From Lepiota brunneoincarnata (lineage: Eukaryota > Basidiomycota > Agaricomycetes > Agaricales > Agaricaceae), in NCBI GenBank assembly GCA_023014365.1, contig JAEBUN010000002.1, forward strand, positions 930,001-994,000: a stretch of DNA of 64,000 nucleotides, written 5' to 3'. Positions 1-13,202 of the stretch are shown here, in pieces. Within the stretch, counting starts at the first letter, position 1. The number at the start of each line of letters is the position of its first letter. A model generated the notes under the pieces. The model saw nothing but the letters and a program-made list of their open reading frames with translations, searched no databases and was not told where the DNA came from. The position numbers were made by a program, and so were the translations under genes.

Positions 1-138
1 GTTATTTCTAATCTAGATCACAGAAGGCACAGGAAGTACACAGCATCTGTCAGAAAAAAATATAAATAGCCGTACCGATCTGCTGTGGAGGTGCAAACAA
101 CATACGTGTGGGACCAAGGACTTTCATGGGCTCCAACT

Positions 139-3100
139 TCAAGGTTCGGGAGCCGTCCATGGGGCGCCACCCCAGTATCGCCGACCAATTCGTACGCCCA
201 CCAACAGGCCGACCGCAATTTTTCCCGCATCAAAGATTTTATATGGCTGCGTTCCTCCGACCAAGAAGGAGGTGATGGCCACGAATGCGAACAGCCACCG
301 CGTAGATATTTTACTCTCAAAGCTGCGAGTCTCAAATAGTCAGGGCTCTGAAAATCGCAAGACATACATGTCGCACCTTTGGCGGATCAAGGTCGGTGTC
401 GGTGTCCATGAGGCAAAATCCACCAATATTAAGAACGGTGCCACATTCAAGAAAAAGTGGTCACCATCAAAAGGCGTCGTCAGTCCGGCTGTGAGCAACG
501 TCCTCACCCAAACCGCTAGTACCGGGGCCACAAGGGGCAAGAGCCATGTCATGAATAGCAAAATATGCAAGTTGAGGTGATGGTTATTCTGTCGAATAAC
601 AACCCGTTCTCTCGTTCGTTCGTCCGTGCGCGACTGATTGGATCCATCCTCTTGGCCGGAATGGCCGGACAGGGGATAATCCTCCACAACACGATCAGCG
701 GGGGCTACGTGTCCAAAAGCAGCGCAGACGAGGAACTGGTACATCCAACAGCCCAAAAAGGCGACTTGCCATGGCACAAACAAGAAAATCAATGCAAAAA
801 TAGTGCACATCGAGACAATCGTGGATCGGCCAACGCTCGACCCTTCGCTCCTCCTGCAGGGGTCAAGGGTGTTAACGAGAAGCTGTCAGGTGACTTGTTC
901 AACGCTCCACTTACCTTGCCGCAAGCATTCTACCCAATGGCATCGACATCGACAACGACATCCGCAAGACCCACCAACTCACAGTGATTAATCCGGAAGC
1001 GATGAGCAAAATTAACGGAGCTAGGGACGCAGATAGCCCGGGATTCCCAAGCCCCAAATAGAGTTCTTTAGGCCACGGCAGAAAAGAAGTCAATACTGAT
1101 GCAGGTAGCATGAAACGCGACAGCACCCTCTCGTAACGTCGTAGCGATTGGGTAATGGATGGCGTAAGCGCTGGATACCAGTTGTCAAAAATCGGGTTAG
1201 CATCCATTTCTTGGAACTGGAGCGGTAGCGATACATACCACCCCTGTCATAGGTACCCAATCCCAAGAACAGGAGAAGGGCCGATACACCAGCAGCCCAG
1301 CTGATAAGGGTTATAAGGTACCGTGACGCACATCGCCCTAACGTTGCGGACCAGTCTAGAGATATCTCCAGTCCTGTAAGTTGGTCGATGCAACCCGAAC
1401 TCCCAGACGAATATATGATGAGATGGAGACCCTGTGTTTTCTTGGCTAGCGTGCTCTGGTATGGAGCGGGGTGGTGTGTATGTAGGAAGATACGTCGGTC
1501 CCCTGCTACCATCAAGGGATAATAATGTGTCTCGACCGAATGCGAGGTGTGAACCACGATAGGTGCCAAAAGGGGGTCTAAATACTATCGGGTCACCACA
1601 GAAATAAAATTAAATGTTGATGAACCCCCACCCACCAGAACATGCGCTAGCCTCCGTGAACCGTGGGATAAGACGGTACACGACGAGGGCATGGGTCAAC
1701 AGGTGCGGAAAACGGACATCGAGCCTCAACGAGTCCTTCGCCTCAATACCCACAAACACATTCTGAAAAAGCAGAGCTGAAGTGGCACAGAATCCGATTA
1801 AACCGTGCATTGCTAAATCTAACTCAATTGACGTACATATGGTTGAGATGACATGCGTGACGGCTTCTCGGTGGCCGAATCCTGCAACCACCCAGCCATC
1901 ACCTTGACCATTTTCAGCCTTGACACCTATCCATTGGCCTCGTGATCTTGTAACTTCCACTTCAAATAATACAACTCCATCGGACTCGTCAACACCACCA
2001 GAGGTACTATCGGAATCGATCCGGGGGCGTGGAAAAGGTTCCCCAGGCATGGGTCGGGGCAGCAGTCTGAGGGTGGTCGGCTGGAGGGAGCTACATCGAG
2101 GAGAATCATTGCCTTCTCCGTCTAACTGGCAAACGTAAATGGAAACTCGCAGGGCATGCCCGGTTTTGGGAGAAATGGGGGGAATAGAGCCTTTCCCGAC
2201 CAAGACACTCAATTTGGCAGACCCCGATCCATCCTCTATCGATGGAATGGGAAGCAGATAAACATGGGAACCCACGGGTTTTTGAACTAGTCGTGAGCTG
2301 GGGGCGAGAATATCGTACGAGCTACGATTAGAAAGCACAAAGTTTTGCCCGCTTCCTGGGTGTTCTGAGATCGCAGGAGGTAATATATGGCCATCACGAA
2401 GCCATTTATCCAGGGTCGCTTCCCTCGCTGTCTGAGATACCTGTGGACCCAGTTCTAGGACAGCCCTAGCTACGCGCCAACGGATCTGGTGGCACCATAC
2501 CATCTCCCGGTGGCCCACGCCTGTCCAGGCACCCTCAAGGCAGGATGAGAAAATCGTCCTCCTGTAGGCGCCACTGTTCCGAGAAGAGAGAATACAGGAC
2601 TCGGAAGGTATCATCATGTCAGTTGCACCACCGCATAGAGACAATATCGGAGTGGTATCGTTGCTGAGAACGCGGCGAATTTTCACGTAAATGTCGTCTA
2701 TTCGAGGGTCAAACCGAGCCGGAGGAAGAGTATGTGGTGTTGACATAGTGATAACGGCAGAAATGTGCATGGATGGCAGCAGAGCAGTCCCAACAATACC
2801 ACCCATAGAATGCCCCAGGATAACCAACGAAGTACTTGGCGGATACTGCGACAAGATGTAGTCAACCGCCTTTGAAGTATATTGAATTTGGGATTGCAGA
2901 GTCGAGCCGTGAAACGCTGAAAAATCCTCGTTGAATTCGACTAAAGTGAAACTCATATAAGCCATGCAAAGTCGGAGGAAAACTGTCGACGACACATTAG
3001 ATGCGCAATTTTCACGTACCTGCATAAACATCCAGAGGCCGAACTCCTCCCGATATGAACTCCGGCGAGACTTGTCCTGGAGATGAATAATACTGCCTGC

Positions 3101-3456
3101 TTGCTGACGACGCAATAGAGCGCGCCTGATGAGAGGAACCGGCATTCCCTGGAATGAACAGCACAGGCAAGCCGCTCGTTGCCTATACAGTAGCTGAGAA
3201 TATCCATAACATGCTGCGACAGGGAGCTGCTTGCCTGACGATCCCACCCTACTTCTCGATATAACCAGAGGCTATATCTTTCGGCCAAGGGTGTCCAAGA
3301 CGTGTTGAGACCAGTTTGCAACACGTAGGACGGTGACATGTAGGACATCCGACATCCCTGTGGAGAAAGGGTACCAGCGGGGTCTCTACTTGCGAGAAAT
3401 GACACCAACACAGCAGATACAGCGAAGAGTGCCAATAGGGTTGTCGTAGACGACAT
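139..3456 (-). CDS. BST1: GPI inositol-deacylase, PGAP1/BST1 family
   Basis: Likely removes the acyl chain from the inositol of GPI anchors in the ER membrane so that GPI proteins can leave the ER (family knowledge). The start at 3456 opens with a hydrophobic segment (LLALFAVSAVLVSFLA), a signal anchor. The lipase region has the nucleophile elbow ILGHSMGGIVG (about 2800-2830), preceded by an oxyanion-type stretch LPVLFIPGNAGS reached by splicing near 3150-3190. The 3' third, below about 1570, codes for several hydrophobic segments, as expected of the multi-pass C-terminus. Reading the last exon in the frame WLFAFVAITSFLVGG gives a stop at 139-141 after APWTAPEP, so the gene is probably complete. 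The exact exon set in the C-terminal half was not resolved. Confidence 0.85.
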
Positions 3457-3800
3457 CTTGCTCTATGGCCCCAGCATGTCGAAATAATTCGTGTTTAATT
3501 AACATTCCCACGGAAGCCAATGGTTCACAAATATGCGAACGGGTGTCCCAAGTAGCAGTGCTTCAGCTATTTGAGGCTTCTCAACGTTTGGACAGCCAAT
3601 CTTACGACCCAAACAGTATCAAGAGCGTTCACCCATCCAATTCAAAGAAAAAGTGACCAAGACAACGAAAGTGACTAGTGATAATAAAATGATTTACGTG
3701 GTAGCGGAACGGGGGGGGAGGGGACGACATGCGATGCGATATAAGCAGTGCGACTACTAGTCACAAGGATGTAAAAGAAGGTGCAGCTGACGCTCGACAC
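3457..3800. other. intergenic: BST1 upstream region and 14-3-3 3' side
   Basis: No credible coding sequence. It holds the upstream region of the BST1-like gene and the 3' flank of the 14-3-3 gene, both on the minus strand. A run of eight G lies at 3711-3718. Confidence 0.6.
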
Positions 3801-4725
3801 TTACTCGTCAGCGTTGTCTGCAGCGGGCTCATCCTTCGATTCTGCTAGCCGTTCGGTTAAACCTAACCACCCGAAAGGAATGACAAACACTCACCGGCTT
3901 CCTGCATATCCGAAGTCCATAATGTAAGGTTATCGCGGAGGAGCTGCATGATCAGCGTCGAATCCTTGTAGCTCTCTTCTGATAGGGTGTCGAGCTCCGC
4001 AATTGCATCATCGAAAGCCTGCTTGGCAAGATGGCAGGCACGATCCGGGCTGTTGAGGATTTCGTAGTAGAAGACAGAGAAGTTTAGGGCAAGACCAAGA
4101 CGAATAGGATGGGTGGGAGGAAGTTCGGTGACAGCGACTTCGGATGCCGCCTTGTAAGCCTCGAGAGACTTATCGGCACTGATCTTACGCCTGTCACCGA
4201 CAGCAAACTCGGCGAGATAGCGATGATAGTCACCCATCCTACAATATTTCAGTCGTCAACACCGAATTCAACAGGGTGAGAACAAAAAGTGACTGACATC
4301 TTATGGTAGAAAACTTTGGACTCGCCAGTCGCTGCAGAAGGAATGAGATGCTTGTCGAGAACGTCAAGGATATCCTCGCAGATATCTGCGAGTTCGGCCT
4401 CAATCTTCTCGCGGTAGCCTTTAATCATTTGCACTTGGGCTTCATTGCCCTTGGATTCCTCTTTCTGCTCGATGGACGAGACGATGCGCCACGACGCGCG
4501 GCGGGCACCAATAACGTTCTTGTACGCGACAGAGAGGAGGTTACGTTCCTCGACGGTTAGCTCCTCGTCGGTGGAAGCGACACGCTTCATGTTGTCGACC
4601 ATTTCTGAGGCACTCATGAGCCTGGGATGCGCGTCGACATGGAAGGAGAAATAGATACCCTCATAACGCTCAGCCTGTTCAGCGAGCTTGGCGAGGTAGA
4701 CACAATCTTCGCGGCGGTCGGGCAT
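3801..4725 (-). CDS. 14-3-3 protein
   Basis: Phosphoserine/phosphothreonine-binding adaptor that acts as a dimer in the cytosol and nucleus. The family is unmistakable: [50 protein letters not shown] and [16 protein letters not shown] place three introns: 4658-4605 (54 bases, giving [12 protein letters not shown]), one joining HKM to MGDYHRY near 4300-4240, and one near 3885-3845 leading to the acidic tail [13 protein letters not shown]. The start at 4725 (MPDRRED) matches the usual basidiomycete start; in-frame ATGs at 4746 and 4770 would add 7 or 15 residues. The basic phosphopeptide-binding residues (K, R-R-Y region) appear intact. Two TCACGTG boxes lie about 240-285 bases upstream. Confidence 0.97.
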
Positions 4726-6496
4726 CTGTTTGACCAGGTGAGACATACGGCGCGACGCGTGTGCAGACATGTAGAGGACATACGTTGTGTGTGTGATAAG
4801 GGTTTTTGTACTTTGGTGGGCGTGAGCGAGGTGAAAAGCGGACAGCGAGCGAGGGGACTCACAGATGATAAGGCTGATGGACAGAAAGTGAGGAGTGATG
4901 GGGGGTAGAAACCTGTTGTAAAAGCAACCTAAATTAAAGGAACTTGGGCAGAGGGTTGAGGTCACGTGGATATGTCGACCTGGGCAAAGGGTTGGTTCAC
5001 CTGTCACGTGTATGTTCTACGGAAACCTTCCATCATCAGGCCGATTTCGTTTCTGGTAACCACCCCTTCCAGTTTTGGCGCCAATACTATCTTGACAACA
5101 ATGGTGTTGAGGCAACCGATGGACAGCCTAATATCGTCGCGAAGGAGGTTCCTCTGCAGCAGACAATACCTCGATGCTCAACGCGGTCAATTGGTTTGGC
5201 TAGGGCTATTCCCGGCAGCCGCTGACAGGGGGTTGCTGTCCATTTTAGCGCCTTGTCACTGTCTAGGTTGTGTCCCACTTTACACCGCCAAGCGCCTCTT
5301 CCAACACAACAAAGACCTATCATGTTCGACACAGGTTGCCCAATACCCACTACCCTTGCTTCTGATGGAGCTGATCAGACCCCCGTCCCACGATAGCTGT
5401 GCCCCACGTAAAGATAGCCTGTGTCCGTAGTCAATTCGAGGGTGCAGACCCCAATGCGGAGCCGATGTTTGTGGTTGTGTGATGCACCTCGCAAAGTGTG
5501 GGGGCTATTTTTGGTTTGTGTAATTTATGATTCATCTCGCCATCCGGGACCACATAGCCCCTTTTACTTGCTCGAGTACGGGGGCAGCGCCGGTGATTGT
5601 ACGACGTTCTACTTCCAAAACTGCTATATCCACGCCAATGTTCAATGGACCAAGCTGATTTGTACATTACTTGAGTATTTTCACCCTCGCTCTCATGCCC
5701 CCCTTAAGAGTTTAGGGAACCCCGGTCGGTGGCTCCGATAAAAGCGTGATCACTCGGGGCAAAACGTCTAGTGGATTCCCTCTGCCCCGAGTCCAGAAGC
5801 TGTTGAAAATAGTTGGATTCTCTGTCTACCATATCCTCGGCACAAACAAAGCCATCACGGCATTAGCATTTCTGGAGAAGGTCACAGGTGGATGTGATCA
5901 CCAAAATGTACCAAGAAGAATGAAGGCCACCGGCCGCCCACCGACCCCTACATACCCTTTTTGTTTCTTGTTTATCCATGCTGATGTTCTTTGTTCTGCA
6001 GCATGTTTTAACCTCTTACCTACATTGTCGCCACCCTGCAGCATAGGCGTGTACCGCGGTCAATAGCTTTGAACGCTGTATCGGCGTCAAAAGAAGTCAC
6101 TTTCATGCAGCTTGCAGGTGTCTCCCATCCCTAATACGTGGTTTCATACCTATATATATGTTTTTGAAAATTGATAGCTGGGGGGCTACAAGCAGCAAAG
6201 GGAAGTCTTGTGTGTGACATTCCAGACTTAACCCTAAATATTATAGCCAGGTTTACTTGCCAAGTGGGCTTTAAAAAACAACCTTGGAGGCCCAAAGCTC
6301 AGCTCCCGGCCACTTCTCATCCCTATGAGGGGCGTCACTAAGACCGTGAGACTGAATTTCCATAGCCGTCGAAATTGTATGATGGCATCAACCAACCGAA
6401 AATGTTTGCCGCCTACGGAAGACTGTGACGCCAGCAGCTATTTGACGATCAGCAGCCAACCCGTCCTCGACTGCCATATTTTGCGTATCGGACATC
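4726..6496. other. long divergent intergenic region, 14-3-3 / CLPTM1
   Basis: About 1.8 kb between two divergent starts. The open frames inside have no recognisable protein and no consistent splice structure, so I call none. It contains two palindromic TCACGTG boxes (4962-4968 and 5004-5010) on the 14-3-3 side. Otherwise I see nothing in it. Confidence 0.6.
4962..5010. promoter_or_regulatory. paired TCACGTG boxes upstream of 14-3-3
   Basis: TCACGTG occurs at 4962-4968 and 5004-5010. CACGTG is the core bound by bHLH factors (E-box, Cbf1/USF class). Function here is inferred only from position upstream of the 14-3-3 start. Confidence 0.35.
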
Positions 6497-9390
6497 ATGC
6501 CCGAACAGCAGGCTCAACAGGCACCCGGGCAGGGAGCGCAGCAGGAGCCCTCCACTTTTCAAAATGTCGTCAAGATTGTGCAGGTGAGTACCATATTTCG
6601 TCACGATGTGTTTTCCACTCCGGACCTTGGTTCTGGAGGGTCATTTCTTCGGTGAAACAATCTCGAGGCTAACCTTCCTTACAGCAAATTGTAATTGCAT
6701 ACGCCGTATCGCAACTGAGTGCGTATTTCTTCTGGTTGACACCAACTGGAGCCAAACCATTGATATCCCGAGCTCTGTACAGTCGGCAAATTCTTCCAAT
6801 CGAGCCCAAGCCCAGCCAGCATTGCGCCAAGTAAGCAATCCCCCGGTGCCAATGTCGACGGGGGTACGCCAGAGACAAACCCATGGCTACGTCCCCCTGT
6901 CGAAGCCTTGCCAGCATGGTCGTCTGGACAAACTCTCGACATACACGTTTACTTGACCACGTCACCTCGCGAGGATGCATTTTCGGAAGGGACCCTGACA
7001 TATCAGAGGGATCATGAAGCAGGCTTGCCGCATTTTGTCTGGGAAAACATCACCTATGGGGATTACAGTGACTCTCGCGTGGTGCGCTATGATATTAAGT
7101 TTCCAGAGGTAACTGGTCGAGGTCTTCGTGTGGTAATATCAAGCACTGATGCTGTTGATGCATAGTATGTGCTGAACAATGGTTCTTTATGGGCGGATAT
7201 CTTCTTGGCTCAAAATGGTGCGAGCCTGGATCCTCACAGCCCCAAGTTTAACCCGGCCAGTATTCATCGTGTTCAAAAACGTATACCATTTCAAGTTTTG
7301 TCGGGGTTGGGATTTTCTATTGAGACTTGATTACTCAGTGCTAACGCCCTATATGGCGAGGATCAAAATGAGGAAAGAAAAGAACCTGCTTGCCACGAAC
7401 AGAGAGGAGGAGGTTGCGGAGGAGCCGGCAGAGGTGAGCGTCATGGTTCTAAACGCCGGTGGATGTCGTCTGAAGCTCTTCCAGGCAGATGTGATAGTCC
7501 CGCACTGGCACAGGGTATATGCATTGACTGTCCGTCAGGTAAGGAGAAACTGACGTTAATGTGGATGACAGAATGTTACCTTGGCTCTGGTTTCTGACAC
7601 GACCAAGATTCCATATGCCAACTTAGCAGCTCCATTAAGGGACCGTAAGTGCTTATAGAGGATGAAATATCCCAATCTCATCATTAGTATGGCAGATGTC
7701 TATTTGACACCCGACGAGCGCGATGAGACCGGAACCAGGGGATTTTACAAGCCTATCATCTTCCCGAACGAATTTTGGCACTTGCGATCTCACTATGTCG
7801 AAATCAATCAAACAACTCCCATTTTACCGATTGAGATCACATATCAACCTATGTCCTTCTTCAAATTCCAACTTTTTGCATCGATGACTCACGGTTTCAA
7901 CGAAGCTGCTAAACAGCAAGGCGCAGGGGCAGCTTCCGAGCTTGACGAGGTTAAACGGATGTTGCTTGAGACTAATCCTTGGTTCCTCGGACTTACTGGC
8001 CTCGTCAGTGTTCTGCATGTAGTGTAAGTGGGCCAGCGTCCATCTGGATGTGGCGATTTTTTGACGTTGAATCACCCCCATCAACAGTTTCGAGATGCTA
8101 GCATTCAAGTCGGATGTTTCCCATTGGCGAGCGAAAAAGGAGATGACCGGTGTTTCACTCAGGTATGTATCTCAGGCAATCAAATCTTCCTCAGTGTTCG
8201 GACTTGGCCTATTTTCATCACAGGACGGTGTGTATGTTCATCAATAATCCGGGGCCCGCAATTAATTTTTTCCGTCAGATTATTACCAATGTCTTTGTTC
8301 AAATCATCATCCTGCTCTACCTGATCGACAATAACGAAAACACCAGTTGGATGATTCTGATGGGCTCTGGCGTTGGTGTTGTCATCGAAGCTTGGAAGGT
8401 TGGTTGCTTGGTGACCCTTTCTGCCTGAAACGAAGCTCAAAGAGAAGGATTAAGATCACTAAGGCCGTCGACATCAAAGTGATTCCCGCACCTCCAGGGT
8501 CACTTTTACCATATAAACTCGATATCAGAGGTGAGCTTAATGGTTCGGCGATGCCTATCAGCGTCCGAGCAAACTTCAGATAAGCATGTCTTGAGCGAAG
8601 ATGAGAAGAAGACCCAAGAGTTTGTGCCTATCTCTGCTTCTTGGGCCGAGACCATTCTCTAATATTTCGAGATCCACAGGTACGATAAGCTGGCCTTCCG
8701 CTATGTGTCATATGTGGCCATTCCGACCTTGATGGTATACACCGGATATTCTTTGGTGTACGAGTCGCACAAGGGGTGGTATAGCTTCGTGATTTCGACA
8801 TTGACTTCCTTTGTCTACATGTTCGGCTTCGTGCGTTCTCTTAGGCTCCGGTGAAGGAGCACATGGCTAACGCATCTTTCCGTAGGCGCAACTTGTCCCT
8901 CAGCTGATCATCAACTACAAACTGAAGGTCCGTCACCCGTTCTTCCACATGGAAGCAGATACTGACGATTCGGCAGAGTGTGGCCCACATGCCCATGAAG
9001 GCGATGATATACAAGACACTTTCGACAGTTGTCGATGACTTCTTTGCGTAAGACAAATTGAATTCGTAGTCGGAACTTTTATGATTAACATGTTCAAAGG
9101 TTCTGCATAAAAATGCCATTCTTACATCGGTTGGCCTGCTTCCGGTGAGATGTTTCATCCAACAAACCATGGGGTGTTTACTGACAATATCCGGAAAGGG
9201 ATGACGTGGTGTTCCTCATCTTCTTATATCAGGTGAGTCGATATTGTACTCGTTTCTATAGTGTGTCTAAGTCACGGTTTCATAGCGATGGATATACCGT
9301 ATTGATCCCAAGCGGGTAAATGAATATGGACAGGTAATGGCCACGGATGTTGATGCAGCCCAGGGAGTGGAGTCGAAAAAAGACAGGTGA
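6497..9390 (+). CDS. CLPTM1-family multi-pass membrane protein
   Basis: Homologue of cleft lip and palate transmembrane protein 1, an ER/plasma-membrane protein. The start MPEQQAQQAPGQGAQQ is followed by exons that splice in phase: QIVIAYAVSQL joins IGKFFQSS across an intron with donor GTGCGT near 6717 and acceptor TACAG near 6783. Then come the lumenal region (TLDIHVYLTTSPREDAF, PHFVWENITYGDYSDSRVVR, LWADIFLAQNG), FWHLRSHYVEINQTTPILPI, and the membrane region (FTNVFVQIIILLYLIDNNEN, SWMILMGSGVGVVIEAWK, RYVSYVAIPTLMVYTGYSL). It ends GVESKKDR with TGA at 9388-9390. Many exons are short. The human protein has been tied to GABA-A receptor trafficking, but the fungal role is not known. Confidence 0.93.
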
Positions 9391-9759
9391 AATATGCAGA
9401 GAGTGAGGCTCCATGGGGATTGATAGGTAGATGTGTATTGTGGGAATCGGAACTGGATGTTCAGCGTTTACGTAGTCCGGGGGAAGGAGCTGTACAGTAC
9501 AATAGACACGTCGCCATCACACTCCCGCCGCCCATTCCGTTCTGTGTCCTCCGTCTAGTCCACCACAATTTCAAATATCAGGTATGTGATTTGAGAATGA
9601 GCGGCCTGCAGAAAATTGACCAACGACGGATAATGCGGATGAATGGTTTTAGGTCCGGTTATCCGAATCGGAGCCCCCTTCACCCACCTCAAGTAACCTC
9701 GAACCTGAACGCAATATCACCTTTTCCTTCTCCCCCAACCACAACCACAGCCCACCCCG

Positions 9760-12373
9760 ATGGCTTCCGCCACCGCTGACCATCGTCCGCTGCAGTTTGC
9801 CTGCAAGTGCCTCAACGTCCGTCTTAGGACGGTCACAACACGGTCGGCGCCACCGGAGTCCCCTAGCAATGCTGCATTTACAAAAATCCACGTAGGAGAC
9901 GAGGGCATTCACGTTGTGAGTCTCATATCCCGTGTCATATCGACGTACATACCGATTGACCAATGCCCAGACACACCCACAATTAACAGTCAGAGTCAAA
10001 TCGCGAGGTACAACTATCCCTGGTACATCCAGGTGCTCCCGATTCACGACTTTGACCTGTCTTGGTTGCGATCTTCTTGTCTACCGCATATATCAGGTCG
10101 TCTCTGCCGAGGTTGAGGCAAAAGATCTTCCGTTGCTTCCCAGCGATGATTGGGCCGAACAAGAGATTATGAAGAGCTCCAACGGGTGGGTCGAGGTGCA
10201 CAAGGATTGTTTGGTGAGTCATAGGTTCTGACGTTCTGGGTTACCTAGCATGCATCGAAGAACGTGTTCATTGCTCTGTGTATTCCATGAGCATACTTTC
10301 CTTTTTGCATGCGATACAACCCTTTCCCCATAGGAGGTTGCAACGCTAACTTTTGACGTGGGTTACAGAGTGGCGATGCCATTGTGCAAGCGGAATCGTC
10401 TGACAATTATTCTCGCCTCTATTCGCTCATTTTGCCATCCCCTCCGGCACTAACTGCCCCTCTGTCGCCCAAGACACGGATATCGCCCGAATCAACGGCA
10501 TCGTCAACTCCAACCCCTGCCACCCCTGCCTCATATCTCAGCAATCTTCCTCCCCTATTCCCACCCCCACCCTTCACTCCATCACATCCTGCTTTCCTGC
10601 ATCTTCTTTCTCTGGCCGAAAAGGAATCACAATCCCTCCGTGCAACCGCCGAAGGGGAGATTGCGATGATCGTGAGAGCGAAAGCTGCTCAAATTCAAGC
10701 TAGCGAGGCTGAACTGAAATTACACGTCGAGCGACTCTGGCTCAAGTTCAAACAAGGGCTGGACAAGGTTCAACAGGATAGACCCCATGCCAACTCGTCA
10801 AGATCTAGTGATCAACGGAACGGCAACCAATCGTACGGAACGCCTGTTGCCATACGTGACTTTGTGCCGGTGTCTGTAACGCCTCCTGTGAGATCGGCGA
10901 CATCGTCTGCACCCAGACTGTCGGCGCTTTCCGCATCTCTGGCAAATAACGATATTCACCAAGCTATGGCTGATCGACGCGGCCGCAGGAACGACAACGC
11001 CTCCGTTACCTCTGGCCGCACGTCTTCTACCCAGTCAGCTTCACCCACGCTTGTTCCGAGTTCAACCAATGAACACGAAGCTAGTACAGTGCTCCGATTT
11101 AAGCGGACAACAGATGAATCGATCAACACTGCTGCGAGCTATCGATATTTTGTGAATCTCGAGGAAGAAATCGGGCGGCACAAAAATGAGCAGAGCGGAA
11201 AGGGGTCTGACAATGATGAAACGATGGGCGTCGCAAGGTCATCAAAGCCTCAAGCTAGCGATAGCAATAAACAGCATCTGGAGCCGCGGCCTGCTTCAGA
11301 TGATGCAGGGGTGAGGATAGAAAATCAAGAAGCCAAAGAAATTTCCCCTAGCGACAAAGACCCCAAGGGCAAACGCAAGCACGTTCACTTTGATGTTCAA
11401 CCCCCCGTCAAAGGTTCCGGGGAATCCTCCAGCGTGCCTGAGAAACCAAGTAGTCTAGACTCGAGGGGTAAGCTTTTTTTTGCTGTTCAAGCAGAGACAA
11501 ACACTAAACTAGTTATTAGAAATGATATTCCCTCTTGATGATGACCTGGATGACGATGACGGGCGCCCGTCCAACACCCAGCATGCTTTACCTTTGTTGG
11601 AACAGCCCGTCATCCCTCCCAGAGCACGGAGGACAAGGTTCCAACACACCGCAGGCTTGCCTGCATCTTTTTCGAGCCTGCGGCCAGCGTCACTCCCGGG
11701 TCCTTCCCATATACGACCTGTTCGCGGCCCTCCTGGCGTTGACTCATCTTCAAATAGCATTATGCTCTCGCTTCCTCAGACATCGATACCAAGATCCAGG
11801 CCGATTTATGGAGAGAACAAAGATGACACAACGGACCAAGATACAGGCGAAGATACAACTGATTCCAGCCCCCGCCAGACCCCGAGCTCGGGTAGCGATT
11901 CGGAAGGTAAGTTGGGCCCGTTCTCCCAAGGCTCGTACGACATCTCATCATCGCAACCAGATAACCAAGGCCAAGAATACCACCACTATAACCGATATGG
12001 CATTCCTGCATCTCTACCCATCAACATCGTCTCGTTGAGCCGCCCCCGCGAAGTCCTCTCATTGGCATCATATCAGCCCAAAACCTCCATCTCAGATCGC
12101 TCCGGAGCGACGGCCCCTTTCCCGGCGCCCAAGAAAATGTCCTCAACTGCCATCCGGAAGGCGGCATATGCGGAGCGTGATAGGACACGGTCGTTGGACC
12201 CCGGTAATTTGGACTTTGTTATGGAGGAAGATGAAGAAGGTGGGAGTGAAGAAGACAGGATCGTGTCACAGTCTGTCGAATCCGGGGTGAGAGGGAGGAA
12301 CAATGCGCTGAGGATCCTCCAAGCGAGAGCAGAGATACCTGAAGAGGGCATGTGGAGGAGCCTCGCGTCTTAA
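9760..12373 (+). CDS. conserved hypothetical, Cys-containing N-terminus and disordered body
   Basis: Not recognised. The best model joins MASATADHRPLQFACKCLNV to SQIARYNYPWYIQ (intron from 9916), then VVSAEVEAKDLPLLPSDDW (63-base intron, acceptor TATCAG), then WVEVHKDCL, then SGDAIVQAESSD (acceptor near 10370). A further intron at about 11468-11520 joins SLDSR to EMIFPLDDDLDDDD. The N-terminus (about 130 residues) has a C-x-C pair plus a later KDC and may be a small folded domain. The rest is Ser/Pro-rich with a helical stretch (LLSLAEKESQSLRATAEGEI) and acidic patches. A C-terminal motif, INIVSLSRPREVLSLASY, looks conserved rather than random. The stop TAA is at 12371-12373. The gene faces SET5 tail to tail. 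Confidence 0.75.
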
Positions 12374-13202
12374 AGGCTCCGGCCAGGTTTAAGAGTGAGG
12401 GCGCGCACGTCCCGGTGATACCAATTCTTTCCTTTTAGTCCAATCTTCAGTGCCTCTTCATCGACATTTACTCATCACCCAAACCCATCCAACGAGCCCG
12501 CGGGCCTTGCGAAACCATATCCGCTATGTACCTTGGTTGCATTTATGTACTGTTTTTCTTCATTCGTGCTGTCTGCCAGTTGCTGCCACAAAGTCTGTAC
12601 GTAGAATAATACCCATTAATTGATATGCAATGTAGGTTCTCTAGCCAGCACTCTACCAATTTCAATCAATCACATGCGCACACGACCACCTAAATAACCA
12701 TGTATTGTATACCCACGACGACAAATTTTCGGTATCGCCTCAGCGACTCGGGGAAACTGGACGCATGTGCGTCATACCATTTTACACTCCGAGCTATCAG
12801 GAGGGTGGAGCACCGGGCACCACCAGCACTGCCCCGGATCCTTTTCACAAATGAGCGCCGCTCGCACCCACTTGTTTTACGGAGATTGTACCCTGAAAAG
12901 CCGAGGTAGTCTGGGCAGCCCCTGTGCAACGGAGCCCCCATTCGGGGATGCTGTCGCGGGAACCCTATTCAGTACAGTAGAGGGGTGGCTCGTAAATGCA
13001 ATTTCGATGGGATCGGTTTGTATAGTTGCTAAGTAGGCCGTGTTGTTGGGAGGGGAGTTTGTCAAGGTAGGGTGTATTACTTTTAATAAATTGATTACCA
13101 TTAGATCGGTCCAGGCCCAGAAACGTGTCTGTACAGCAAAGAAGGAAAGAAAGTCTACCCCGCACACTGTCCGGCATATTCAGCTGTCCCCGAATGTCTG
13201 CA
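12374..13202. other. tail-to-tail intergenic region
   Basis: About 830 bases between the hypothetical gene (+) and the SET5-like gene (-). Short open frames here have no recognisable product. I see no repeat or RNA gene. Confidence 0.55.

Noticed and set aside
4944..5741. Frames of 90-155 residues between 14-3-3 and CLPTM1
   Set aside because: No recognisable protein, overlapping frames on both strands, and no consistent splice sites.
6680..6835. Premature stop in CLPTM1 exon 2
   Set aside because: An intron with donor GTGCGT and acceptor TACAG joins SQL to IGKFFQSS in frame and removes it.
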